The position numbers and the translations under genes were made by a program. The notes below the pieces were generated by a model. That model saw only the letters and a list, made by a program, of their open reading frames with translations. It searched no databases and was not told where the DNA came from. A stretch of DNA of 64,000 nt from JADZAI01 sp964390465 (lineage in GTDB: Bacteria > Pseudomonadota > Alphaproteobacteria > Micropepsales > Micropepsaceae): contig CAYMIJ010000002.1 of the NCBI GenBank assembly GCA_964390465.1, positions 1-64,000 of the forward strand. The letters run 5' to 3'. Each line of letters opens with the position of its first letter. Positions within the stretch are counted from its first letter, which is position 1. Positions 26,294 through 35,009 of the stretch are shown here, piece after piece.

Positions 26294-27010
26294 ATGCTGT
26301 CCGTCGAACTGATCCCGTGCCTCAGCGACAATTATGTCTTTCTGATCCGAAGCGGGACTGCCGTTGGTGTTGTCGATCCAGCCGATCCCGCTGAGGTTCA
26401 GAAGGTGCTGGATGCGCGCGGCTGGAAGCTAACGCATATCCTCAACACCCATCACCACCTCGACCATGTGGGCGGCAATCTGACGCTGAAAGAGATGAGT
26501 GGCTGCACGATTATCGGTCCGCGCGCAGAAGCGGCGCGCATTCCCGGCCTTGATGTGGCGGTGGGTGAGGGGGACATGGTGGCGTTCGGCGATGAGAGGG
26601 CGCGCGTTTTCGACGTTCCAGCGCATACGGCAGGGCATATCGCCTATTGGTTCGAAACTGGAAAAGCCCTGTTCTGTGGCGACACGATGTTTGCCATGGG
26701 CTGCGGCCGGTTGTTCGAAGGCACGGCGGCGCAGATGTATGCAGCGATGCGCAAGTTTGACGCCCTGCCCGGTGACACGCAGGTTTTCTGCGCGCACGAA
26801 TATACTGAATCGAACGGCCGCTTTGCCCTGAGCGTCGAGCCGGACAATACCGCGCTTGTGCAGCGCATGGATGCGGTGCGCGTGGCGCGTGCAGCCGGGA
26901 ACCCTACAGTTCCAACAACGATTGCACTTGAGCAGGCGACAAACCCATTCCTGCGGGCCGCCAGCGTGGATGAGCTTGCCGTGCGCCGCGCCGCCAAAGA
27001 CACATTCTGA
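26294..27010 (+). CDS. gloB: Hydroxyacylglutathione hydrolase (glyoxalase II)
   Basis: A 238-residue metallo-beta-lactamase-fold thioesterase that hydrolyses S-lactoylglutathione to lactate and glutathione in methylglyoxal detoxification. The metal-binding motif THHHLDHVGGN, the histidine in PAHTAGHIAYW, the GDTMFAMGCGRLFEG loop and the C-terminal CAHEYTESNGRFA are all present. The length is slightly short of the usual 250 residues, the difference lying in the C-terminal glutathione-binding helices. It is divergent from the methyltransferase. The kinase gene follows after 21 bases. Confidence 0.93.
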   Translation: MLSVELIPCLSDNYVFLIRSGTAVGVVDPADPAEVQKVLDARGWKLTHILNTHHHLDHVGGNLTLKEMSGCTIIGPRAEAARIPGLDVAVGEGDMVAFGDERARVFDVPAHTAGHIAYWFETGKALFCGDTMFAMGCGRLFEGTAAQMYAAMRKFDALPGDTQVFCAHEYTESNGRFALSVEPDNTALVQRMDAVRVARAAGNPTVPTTIALEQATNPFLRAASVDELAVRRAAKDTF

Positions 27011-27031
27011 GAAATCGCAAGGGCCTGATGC

Positions 27032-29113
27032 ATGTGGATCAAAACGGTCGATCTGGAAGACGGCAAGGCGGAGGATCTGCTTGCCTCTGCTTCGTTTGCC
27101 GAGTTGGCGGCGATCACGCCTGCCAGTGATGATGAACGTTTTGCGCGCGCAGCGGCCCTCGTGCAGCTTGGCCGCTTTCTGGAAGCGCGCGGCGATCTTG
27201 AGACTCTGTTGCCGCATGAACGCCTGGGCGCTGCCGCCGCCATGGAACTTGCCATATGTGAAATGCGCAGCATTGGCGGTGAGGAGAAGGCGCTGGCTCT
27301 GATCGAGCCGGTTCTTGAAAAAGGCGGCACACAGCAAGCCGTTCTGCCGCGCGCGCATCACCTGCGAGCCTTGATCGCCATGCGCCGCATCGACATGCAG
27401 AGCGCGATCAAGGATCTGCTGACCGCAGCAGACGGTTTTGACCGCATCAACAGCACCGCCGGTTCGGCACAAGTGAATGACTCGCTGGGTTCGTGTTATG
27501 CGGCGCTCGGTCAGACCGATCAGGCGCTCGCTGCCTATGCGCGCTCGCTTGCCGATAAATCGGTGCTGGGTGACCGGCAGGGTGTTGCCATCACGCTCGG
27601 CAATCTGGGGCGGCTGAACTTTCAGTCGGGGCGCACACGTGACGCGCTGCACTATCTGAACAACGACATCACTTTGGCGAAGCAACTGGGCGATGTGCGC
27701 GGTCAGGCCCGTCTGCTGAATGATGTCGGGCGCGTGCTGGCAGCGGAAGGCAAGCACGATGAAGCGCTGAGCGTATTGGAGCAGGGCCGTGCACTGGCCG
27801 ACAGCGCTGGTCTTGGCAGCATTTCTTTTTTCTGCCTGAAAGACCGTGCAGCGACACTTGCTGCCAAGGGCGAGACCAAGGCGGCCATGACCGTGCTGTC
27901 CGAAGCCCGCCCACTATTACCTGAGCGGGGGGCTGATTTCGAACGCCTGCTGCTTGATCTCATCGAAGCGCAAACGCTGCGCCATGAAGACGGCGCGCGC
28001 GCGCTGCAACTTGTGGAAAGCGCGCTGGGCCAGCTGACCTATATGGATCTACCTGACACCGAGATCGAGGCGCGGATGCTGGCGGCAGACCTCTATCGCG
28101 AACAGAACCGCACCGGCGATGCCGCAGCGGCGTTGCTGCTGGCGGTCAAACGCTGTCGGGCGCGCGGACTTACGCGCTATCTGCGCACATTATCGGAACT
28201 GATGGCGCGTTATGGTGTGGAGGAGGGCGTCTCGGAAGAATCCGGTCGCGCGATTGGCTGGCGCCCTGATGAGGCATTGTCGGGTTATTTCCTGCGCGAA
28301 GAACTGGGCGCTGGTTCCTTCGGCACCGTCTATCGCGCCTTTGACCTGCAGCGCGGCAAGGATGTCGCGCTGAAAACACTACAGCTCGATGCTGTGTATG
28401 ACCGTGCCACGCGCGACACCTTCCTCGATTCACTGCGTCTTGAAATCGAGGCAGCGGCGCGTGTGAAACATCCCGGCGTTGCAGAGGTTTACGCCATTGG
28501 CCGCGATGCGATGGCGAACCCATATATCGTGCAGCAGTTTGTGCAGGGCAGGCAATTACGCGCGATTGTGTCAGAAGGCACGATCAAGGATCTGGATCGT
28601 ATCGCGCATTACATGGCGCTCATCTCACATGCGGTGCATGCACTGCATCGTGGCGGCGTCATTCACCGTGACTTGAAACCGGAAAATGTTGTTGTCACCG
28701 ATGCAGGCGCGCCGGTGCTGATCGATTTTGGTATTGCGTCCGTTGCCGGTCTCGTGCTGCCCAATTTTCAGGGCGGCGCGGGTACGCGCGGCTACGCACC
28801 ACCTGAGCAGGCGAGCGTGAAGGAAGCCGACCCCAGGCTCGACATCTATCCGCTCGGCATCATGGCATGGGAATGGTTTTCCGGCGGCCGCCCTGAAAAG
28901 GGATTGGAGTCGATCCCTGATCCTCAACCCAAAAAGAAAGCCTGGTTTGGTGGGGGCAAGGAAGAAGCGCGGCCGCAATCCGAAACCGCTTTCCTCACTC
29001 TGGTGCGCGAGATGTTGGCTCCGTCAGCAACCAGACTTGCCTCTGCAGAAATGGCTGCGCAGCGTTTTGATCAGATCAGGCAGTTGGCTGAACGTGAAAA
29101 ATCGGGCGGCTGA
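27032..29113 (+). CDS. TPR-Ser/Thr protein kinase
   Basis: A 693-residue cytoplasmic protein. Residues about 30-390 are helical repeats; the clearest TPR units read DSLGSCYAALGQTDQALAAY, GNLGRLNFQSGRTRDALHYL and DVGRVLAAEGKHDEALSVL. A Hanks-type kinase follows from about residue 418: Gly loop LGAGSFGTVYRA, VALKTL with the ATP-binding Lys, HRDLKPEN at about 544, and DFG at about 564, then APPEQ and DIYPLG. All catalytic residues are present, so it should be active. No membrane segment. ATG 27032 follows AAGGG. It lies tail to tail with an FHA-protease gene; FHA domains bind phosphothreonine, so that protein is a plausible target or partner. Confidence 0.9.
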   Translation: MWIKTVDLEDGKAEDLLASASFAELAAITPASDDERFARAAALVQLGRFLEARGDLETLLPHERLGAAAAMELAICEMRSIGGEEKALALIEPVLEKGGTQQAVLPRAHHLRALIAMRRIDMQSAIKDLLTAADGFDRINSTAGSAQVNDSLGSCYAALGQTDQALAAYARSLADKSVLGDRQGVAITLGNLGRLNFQSGRTRDALHYLNNDITLAKQLGDVRGQARLLNDVGRVLAAEGKHDEALSVLEQGRALADSAGLGSISFFCLKDRAATLAAKGETKAAMTVLSEARPLLPERGADFERLLLDLIEAQTLRHEDGARALQLVESALGQLTYMDLPDTEIEARMLAADLYREQNRTGDAAAALLLAVKRCRARGLTRYLRTLSELMARYGVEEGVSEESGRAIGWRPDEALSGYFLREELGAGSFGTVYRAFDLQRGKDVALKTLQLDAVYDRATRDTFLDSLRLEIEAAARVKHPGVAEVYAIGRDAMANPYIVQQFVQGRQLRAIVSEGTIKDLDRIAHYMALISHAVHALHRGGVIHRDLKPENVVVTDAGAPVLIDFGIASVAGLVLPNFQGGAGTRGYAPPEQASVKEADPRLDIYPLGIMAWEWFSGGRPEKGLESIPDPQPKKKAWFGGGKEEARPQSETAFLTLVREMLAPSATRLASAEMAAQRFDQIRQLAEREKSGG

Positions 29114-29132
29114 CAGTCGCCATGCCATCTGC

Positions 29133-31049
29133 TTATGAGGGCACATATCCCGGAATAGGTGCGCGATAGATTTTCACCGCGACCTTGCCTGCCGGGCGTA
29201 TGTCGTTCACGCCGCCTTTGGCATAGTAGTCGTCAAAGACTGCAAGGCGCGCCGGCATCGCTGCATCATAGGTGATCCAGTAGCTCGACATGAACGCACC
29301 GCGCGTTCCGGCGCCGAAGAATGAGTCATCTGCCTTACGGAATACCGCCGTACCGATCGGGCGCTGATCATCGGATGTCGCAAGGATGAGATAGAAATAG
29401 CCCGGTTCCGGGTCGAGATCGAAAAACACACCGCGCATATCATCCAGCAGCGGGCTGGGTTCCATCATTTCACCGGCAAGTGTTTTCCATTCCACCACCT
29501 TGTCGGCACCGCCCGCCTGATGGCCAAGCGCTGCAATCTGGTCTGCGACAATGGCTTCGGGCGTCTTGGAATATTGCCGCTCAGCTTCGGCCCACATGGG
29601 CTTGTAGATTTTTTCAGTGCGCTCCTCCGCCCGGCCCTCCATCAGCTCAACCAGAAGATCGGCGCGCTGGGCGTAATTGAGATTGGCCGATGCAGGCACA
29701 CGCTCGTAATCTCCGTCATTCGGCCCGGTCTTGATGAAGATGTAGTTGCCCGAATTATGCAGGCCAATGAGATCGCCATTGCTGTCGATGATGGCGCTGC
29801 CGGATGAGCCGCCAGCTCCCATCGCATTGTGCTGGATGAACTGTCGGTCTTTCACGTCACCCACCGAAAGGAAAAACGATGTCATCGACGTGATCAGCCC
29901 GACATTGGAATTGGGTTCCGGCCTGGCTGGATCTGTGCCCAGTACATGCTCGGCCGGATAGCCAAGCTGAACAATCGACTGTCCCGCCTTCAGATTTTCC
30001 ATGGCCGGCTGCGCTGCAATCCTCAGCGGGGTGCCCAGCTGATCGGGCTTTTCAACAAACAGCAGGGCCACGTCATATCCCACTGGCAGGGAAACGGATC
30101 GGGCCAGCCCGGCTTCGGCTTTCTGATAATACGCCTCCGAGAACGCCGCCCACTGATCATAGGCAGGATGTTTCCTGACGCCTGTGACATAGGCGCGCCG
30201 ATAGTCAGGCGCTTTGGGCTCAATCGCGACCAGCCGCCTGCCGCCCGCCTCTGGCTTTTTCAGTTCATTGAAGATGTCGGCAACATGGGCGTTGGTGCCC
30301 AATACCTTCGTGCCATCGGGCATGGTGACGACAAAGGCGGTGCCTGCCGGACTCAATGCACCCTCAGGGCTTTCAGTGGCGATCAGGTAGACAGAACTTT
30401 TGACGCGCTCGATCACGGTCGTGAAATCCACAGCCTTCCCGCTTTCGCTGAGCCGTGACTTGATGGAAGGCAGTTCATCCTTCAACGAAGCCACGTCATT
30501 GCGCGCCGCTGCGACATCCTGCTGCGTTTTCACCACCGCCTGTTCGTTTGCGGCAATCTGTTGCTCTGTCCCCTTCCACACAAACCACCCACCGACCGCC
30601 GCTGCCACCAGCAGTACGGCGACGAGAGCGAGTGAGCCGCGCGTGCGTTTGTGTGCGCTTGACTGAGCAGCGACGGCACCGGCCATGTCCTGTGCTGTAT
30701 TCAGGATCTCGGTCTTGGCCAGATTTCCGGCATGCGCCTCAATCCGTTCAATCTTCAGGCGCGGCCCGCTGGTGGCGGAAAGCTGGATCTCACAGCTGCG
30801 CGGCAGATCCTGATCGTCGAAGACCGAGCGGCCATCCATGAAGACCGGCTTTTCCCGATTGATGATGAACTTGTAGCCGCCATATTCCTTGCGCAGCCCG
30901 AAATGCTGGCGGCTGACGGCGGTCATTTCCTCCGGGAACGGAATGTCGGCATCAAGCCCGCGCCCAAAGCGCACTTCGCCCACACTGTCCTCAATGTCGA
31001 TGTCGCGCCCGGCATAAGGACCATTCAGGTAGCGGATTTTCAGCGGCAT
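29133..31049 (-). CDS. FHA-domain, membrane-anchored trypsin-like serine protease (copy B)
   Basis: A 638-residue protein in four parts. Residues 1-105 are an FHA phosphopeptide-binding domain (VRFGRGLDADI ... AVSRQHFGLR). Residues about 139-157 are one transmembrane helix, and 160-205 look coiled-coil. Residues about 212-430 are a trypsin/DegP-like protease with His255 (GTNAHVADIF), Asp326 (GYDVALLFVE) and Ser416 (GAGGSSGSAI) as the triad; a C-terminal domain of about 200 residues is unassigned. With the FHA domain cytoplasmic, the protease should face the periplasm. I chose ATG 31049 (GGGAG upstream). It is paralogous to the gene at 31158-33065. Confidence 0.88.
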   Translation of the reverse strand: MPLKIRYLNGPYAGRDIDIEDSVGEVRFGRGLDADIPFPEEMTAVSRQHFGLRKEYGGYKFIINREKPVFMDGRSVFDDQDLPRSCEIQLSATSGPRLKIERIEAHAGNLAKTEILNTAQDMAGAVAAQSSAHKRTRGSLALVAVLLVAAAVGGWFVWKGTEQQIAANEQAVVKTQQDVAAARNDVASLKDELPSIKSRLSESGKAVDFTTVIERVKSSVYLIATESPEGALSPAGTAFVVTMPDGTKVLGTNAHVADIFNELKKPEAGGRRLVAIEPKAPDYRRAYVTGVRKHPAYDQWAAFSEAYYQKAEAGLARSVSLPVGYDVALLFVEKPDQLGTPLRIAAQPAMENLKAGQSIVQLGYPAEHVLGTDPARPEPNSNVGLITSMTSFFLSVGDVKDRQFIQHNAMGAGGSSGSAIIDSNGDLIGLHNSGNYIFIKTGPNDGDYERVPASANLNYAQRADLLVELMEGRAEERTEKIYKPMWAEAERQYSKTPEAIVADQIAALGHQAGGADKVVEWKTLAGEMMEPSPLLDDMRGVFFDLDPEPGYFYLILATSDDQRPIGTAVFRKADDSFFGAGTRGAFMSSYWITYDAAMPARLAVFDDYYAKGGVNDIRPAGKVAVKIYRAPIPGYVPS

Positions 31050-31103
31050 GAGCATCTCTCCCGGCTGAACAATATCAGCGTTGTTCAACAGTCCAAGCCA
31101 TAG

Positions 31104-31134
31104 AAAAAGGCCCGCGCGGTGGCGCGGGCCTTTT
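31104..31134. terminator. Terminator between the two FHA-protease genes
   Basis: A nine-base perfect stem (GGCCCGCGC with GCGCGGGCC), loop GGTG, flanked by AAAAA on the left and TTTTG on the right. On the minus strand it ends transcription of the upstream paralogue, so the downstream one probably needs its own promoter in 31050-31103. Confidence 0.85.
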
Positions 31135-31157
31135 GTGCACTAGTGGTCAGTGATCGT

Positions 31158-33065
31158 TCAGGGCGTGCCGCGCAGCGCCCAGATCTTGACCTTGCCTGGC
31201 GCGGGCTTGGGCTTGTCTTTTTCGCCTGGCGTCATGTCAGCGACGACGACGAAATACTTGGTGCCCGGCTGCGCGTCCGCCGCGACGACAAAGGAATATG
31301 GCGTCATGTTGGTACCCTCACCGCCTTCGACCGGGGTGATCGAGCCATCCTTCTGCATGATGTAGAGCGAGGTCTGGATCGGACGACGATCAAGGGAACC
31401 GCCCGCGAAGACATAGGTGCCCGGATCCTTGATCTCGATTTCCATGCCCGCACCCGCCGCACCATTCAGCCATGGCACCGGCGTATCCATCACGGCATCC
31501 TGCTCTGCCACCCGCTTGACATGCTCTGGGCCGCCCATCTCCTGGCCAAACAACGTCTCAACGTCTTTGATGAAGACATCAGGCGTCTTGGTGAGAGCGG
31601 CATCGGCCTCATCCATCTGCTTGCGGTAGTCCGGCATCTTGGCCTCGGCCTTGCCTTCGGCAATGTCGAGCAGCATGTCGGCGCGCTGGGCGTAGTTCAC
31701 AAGCGCCGCCGAGGGCTGGCGCATCGTGCCGCCATCGGGCGTCTGGTACATGATGATGTTACCAGCATTCAGGAAGGCCACCAGTTCACCCTTGGTGTTG
31801 AACAGCGGGCTACCCGAGGCACCGCCGGTGGCAGGCACCGAGTGCTGCACCAGAAGGTCACGCCCAGCATCACCCGAATGCGACAGGAAGAACGTCGTCA
31901 CCGAGGTGATGATGCCGGTCTGTGATGTCGGCTCGGGCTTGGTGATGTCTGTGCCGTTCAACTGCTCCATCGGATAGCCGATGAGCACGAGCTGCTGCCC
32001 GGCCTTCAGCTTTTCCATTTCCTCGCGCGGGGCATAGGTGAGCGGATTGCCGAGCTTGGTCTGATCATCAACAAAGAGCAGCGCTACGTCGTAACCCGGC
32101 ACGAACTCAATCTGCTGCGCGCCGAGCGTGTGCGACTTGGCAAAATACTGCTCCTGCCATTTGTTGAGCACGTCATAGCCAGGGTGCTTCAGAACCTTGG
32201 TAACAGTCAGGGTGGTGTAGTCCGGCCCCTTGGGCTGGGTGACCACCAGCTTCGCATCCTTCTGGCTGGGATCGTTGGCCAGCTCATTGAAGATGTCAGC
32301 GACATGGCTGTTGGTTGCCAGCGCCTTGGTGCCATCCGGCAGCAGAACAACAGACGCCGTGCCGCCGCCCGACCTGGTGCCGGAGGGCAGCTGGATCGAA
32401 ACGATGTAAACGGACTCCTTGTTCTTCTCGATGATGCTGGCGACGTTCACCGGGGCCGTGCCGGCGACCGCTTCCTGAAGCTTCGGGATATCGCTTTTGA
32501 CCTTGATGAGGTCTTCCTTGATGCCCGCGACATCAGTGCCGATCTGGTCGGTTTTTGTGCCGATCTGAGTGGTCTTGTCCTTCAGGCTTTCGGAAATGAG
32601 ATAGCCAGCACCACCCAGAACAGCGACAAGCGCGGCGACGCCGAGCAGCATGTTGGCTGTGCGGTTGCCCTTGGTGCGTGTGTCATGCACCACATCGGCC
32701 ATACCGGCCTGGGGCTTGAGAATTTCGGTCTTGACCTGATTGGACGGGCCGCCATCTGTGCGCTCGATGCGCAGCTTGGGGCCGGTCGGGCCGGAAAGCT
32801 GGATCTCGGCATTCTTCGGCATGTCCTGATCGTCATAGACCGGACGGCCATTCAGAAAGACAGGCTTCTCGCGGTTGATGACGAACTTGTAGCCGCCCAG
32901 CTCGCGACGCAGCGCGAAGTGATCGCGGCTGACAATCGCCATGTCTTCGGGAAAACCGACATCGCAATCGATGCCGCGCCCGAACTTCACCTGATCCTTG
33001 CTGTCGTCGATGGTGACCTCGCGCCCAGGATAGGGCTGGCCGAGAAATTTAATGACAAGACCCAT
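31158..33065 (-). CDS. FHA-domain, membrane-anchored trypsin-like serine protease (copy A)
   Basis: A 635-residue paralogue of the neighbouring gene with the same layout: FHA domain (VKFGRGIDCDVGFPEDMAI, VSRDHFALRRELGGYKF), one transmembrane helix at about 137-157, a polar heptad-like segment, then a protease domain with His254 (ATNSHVADIF), Asp326 (GYDVALLFVDD) and Ser417 (ATGGASGSPLF), and a distinct C-terminal domain ending LRGTP. Both triads are intact, so neither copy is obviously dead. ATG 33065 follows GGGAG. It is divergent from the TPR/SLOG pair across a 158-base gap that should hold both promoters. Confidence 0.88.
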   Translation of the reverse strand: MGLVIKFLGQPYPGREVTIDDSKDQVKFGRGIDCDVGFPEDMAIVSRDHFALRRELGGYKFVINREKPVFLNGRPVYDDQDMPKNAEIQLSGPTGPKLRIERTDGGPSNQVKTEILKPQAGMADVVHDTRTKGNRTANMLLGVAALVAVLGGAGYLISESLKDKTTQIGTKTDQIGTDVAGIKEDLIKVKSDIPKLQEAVAGTAPVNVASIIEKNKESVYIVSIQLPSGTRSGGGTASVVLLPDGTKALATNSHVADIFNELANDPSQKDAKLVVTQPKGPDYTTLTVTKVLKHPGYDVLNKWQEQYFAKSHTLGAQQIEFVPGYDVALLFVDDQTKLGNPLTYAPREEMEKLKAGQQLVLIGYPMEQLNGTDITKPEPTSQTGIITSVTTFFLSHSGDAGRDLLVQHSVPATGGASGSPLFNTKGELVAFLNAGNIIMYQTPDGGTMRQPSAALVNYAQRADMLLDIAEGKAEAKMPDYRKQMDEADAALTKTPDVFIKDVETLFGQEMGGPEHVKRVAEQDAVMDTPVPWLNGAAGAGMEIEIKDPGTYVFAGGSLDRRPIQTSLYIMQKDGSITPVEGGEGTNMTPYSFVVAADAQPGTKYFVVVADMTPGEKDKPKPAPGKVKIWALRGTP

Positions 33066-33223
33066 ATGTATCTCCCGCGATGGCCGCACCAGGATAACTG
33101 GCGGCCTGAAATCGTGATGCCTGTCCTAGCGGCTTTTGACTGCCGGGGCCAGCGTCTCTCGCCCCAAATCAAGGCGAATGCAAGGCTGTTGCCCTGACAG
33201 GGGCCTGCGCGCATTGTCGCACC

Positions 33224-34402
33224 ATGGCTACGCCCGCCAACCGCCAGATCATCCTCGACCAGGTCCGCCGCCTGGTTGTCATCCCGCCCGCAGAGGCGCC
33301 GGAAGGCGTGATCTTTTATTGCGCGCGGATGCTGGACGGCATGTGCGCCGGGCTCATCAGCCGTCTGGGCCAGAAGCCGTCACCCAACATCTTTTCCAAC
33401 CTCATGACGATCGAGGCGCATCGGCTGATCGACACGATTGGCCGGGAGTTGGCGCATACCCTGCGCCGCATGGGCAATACCGTCCGCCACACGCTGGATG
33501 ATTCCAGCGAGGCCGACACCAAGCTGGGTCTTGTGCTGGTGCGCGAATTGCTGCGCTGGCACGAAGGCCTTGATCCGGGCGACGAGTTTGCCGGCGCGCT
33601 GGCCTTGCTTGAGGGTCGCATAGACCCGGACTGGAGCGTTGTGACGATTGTCCGGCTTCTCAGCCGTATCGAGAGCGGTGACAAGGACGCCGTCGCGCTG
33701 ATGCTGGAGAAGAAAGAAGAAGCGCTCGCCTCGCGCTTTCTTGCCATGTTGTGCGCGGAGTCGTTGGTCGCCTGTGGCCGCGCGGCCGAGGCGGGCGCCC
33801 TTCTGGATTTCTGCGCCGCGACCTATGGCAGTGACCAGCGACATCAGCAGCTGGCGGCGCTGGTCCTGTCGCGCACAGGACGTCTTGATGAAGCGGTCAA
33901 AGCCGCAGATGCGCTGTTGAAGCGTTATCCCGATGATGACGAAACCGCAGGGATCACGGGCGGCATCTACAAGCGCCGCTGGGACCGCGACGCCACACAG
34001 ACCAAGGCGCTGGACAAGGCCCATACGCTCTACAAATCGCAATGGGAGCGCGGCAAGAAAATCAACGCCTATCTGGGCGTGAACGCCGCGGCGACCGCTG
34101 TCTATCGCGGCGAGCTTGATGCTGCGCGGGCCATCGGCGTTACCGTGGTCGAGGCGATGGACAAGCGCGATGCGGCGCTGAAGAAAGCCGGGCTTGATCC
34201 CAAGGATGGCGGTCTTGCCGAATATTACGACCGGGTCAGCCGTGCTGAGGCCCTGCTTGTATCAGGTGCAACGACCGATGCCGTCAGCGCCTATCAGTCA
34301 GCCTTTGCGGCTTACCCTTTGTTGACCGGAAGTATCGAGGGAACGCGCGGTCAGGCCAACCGTATCGCCAATGTGTTGGGCCTGGGGCAGGTGCTGCCAT
34401 GA
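33224..34402 (+). CDS. DUF4145-like/TPR protein (TRAF-binding-type helical repeats), coupled to a SLOG gene
   Basis: A 392-residue soluble protein. Residues about 5-110 resemble DUF4145-type helical domains (VIFYCARMLDGMCAGLI, a helix pair, then LRRMGNTVRHTLDDSSEAD). Residues about 170-390 are TPR-like: LVACGRAAEAGALLDFCAA, LVLSRTGRLDEAVKAADALL and GGIYKRRWDRDA. The last resembles the TRAF-binding region family (DUF4071) of MAP3K/ASK-type proteins and bacterial conflict systems. That family match is from memory of the motif and is moderate. Its stop overlaps the next start (ATGA). It is likely an adaptor, not an enzyme. Confidence 0.7.
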   Translation: MATPANRQIILDQVRRLVVIPPAEAPEGVIFYCARMLDGMCAGLISRLGQKPSPNIFSNLMTIEAHRLIDTIGRELAHTLRRMGNTVRHTLDDSSEADTKLGLVLVRELLRWHEGLDPGDEFAGALALLEGRIDPDWSVVTIVRLLSRIESGDKDAVALMLEKKEEALASRFLAMLCAESLVACGRAAEAGALLDFCAATYGSDQRHQQLAALVLSRTGRLDEAVKAADALLKRYPDDDETAGITGGIYKRRWDRDATQTKALDKAHTLYKSQWERGKKINAYLGVNAAATAVYRGELDAARAIGVTVVEAMDKRDAALKKAGLDPKDGGLAEYYDRVSRAEALLVSGATTDAVSAYQSAFAAYPLLTGSIEGTRGQANRIANVLGLGQVLP

Positions 34403-35004
34403 TAGCCATCGGCATCACCGGACACCGTCCGCACAAGCTGAACCCTGAACGCCTCGATGTCATTGCGCGACAGATCATGGAAAGTCTCGCGGCCATCGAA
34501 AGCCGCAATGAGGCAAAGGCCTGCATGCTGGTCTGTTCTCTGGCGGAAGGGGCAGACACGATGGCCGCCGAAGCCGCGCTGAAGCGGGGCTGGAGCCTGA
34601 CAGCGCCGCTGCCGTTTCCAGCCCGGCATTATGCCCGCGACTTCCACGTGGGCGCGCCACGTGAAACCTTTGCCCGGCTGGAGGGTATCGCAACAACCAT
34701 TCCGTGTACGGATGACCGTGACGCGCTAGATGACGACACCGACGGCTATATCGCAGCCAGTCGCGCCATGTTGGAAAAATCAGACGCACTGATCGCTATC
34801 TGGAACGGCGCCCCCACACATCTGAAGGCAGGCGCCTATGACACGCTGATGCTGGCGCTGGGCCAGGCGATGCCGGTGCTGTGGATTGACGCAAATGGCA
34901 TCGCTCCGCCTGCATCGCTCTTTCCTGAGGACATGCCGCTTCTGAAAGAAGGCAAGCGTCCGGCGGAGCGCGGCGAGAAACCTTTCCTCGCCGCGCTGCG
35001 TTAA
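34399..35004 (+). CDS. SLOG-family nucleotide-ligand sensor or processing protein
   Basis: A 201-residue Rossmann-like protein. GITGHRPHKL at the N-terminus, SLAEGADTMAAEAALKRG, the APLPFPARHYARDF segment, and ALIAIWNGAPTHLKAGAYD are the signatures of the SLOG (LOG/DprA-like) superfamily subgroup with ITGHR. These proteins are thought to bind or make nucleotide-derived signals in effector systems. The usual GGT motif near the end is replaced by AGAYD, so ligand handling may differ. It is translationally coupled to the TPR gene and ends 5 bases from the end of the opposite-strand STAND gene. Confidence 0.75.
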   Translation: MIAIGITGHRPHKLNPERLDVIARQIMESLAAIESRNEAKACMLVCSLAEGADTMAAEAALKRGWSLTAPLPFPARHYARDFHVGAPRETFARLEGIATTIPCTDDRDALDDDTDGYIAASRAMLEKSDALIAIWNGAPTHLKAGAYDTLMLALGQAMPVLWIDANGIAPPASLFPEDMPLLKEGKRPAERGEKPFLAALR

Positions 35005-35009
35005 CGAGC

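Noticed and set aside
26429..27757. 442-codon open frame antisense to gloB and the kinase gene
   Set aside because: Both sense genes have intact catalytic motifs; the antisense product has no recognisable domain.
34650..34668. CACGTGAAAC in the SLOG gene as another parS site
   Set aside because: Only 11 of 16 positions match and it is 18 kb from parB; this is compatible with chance.
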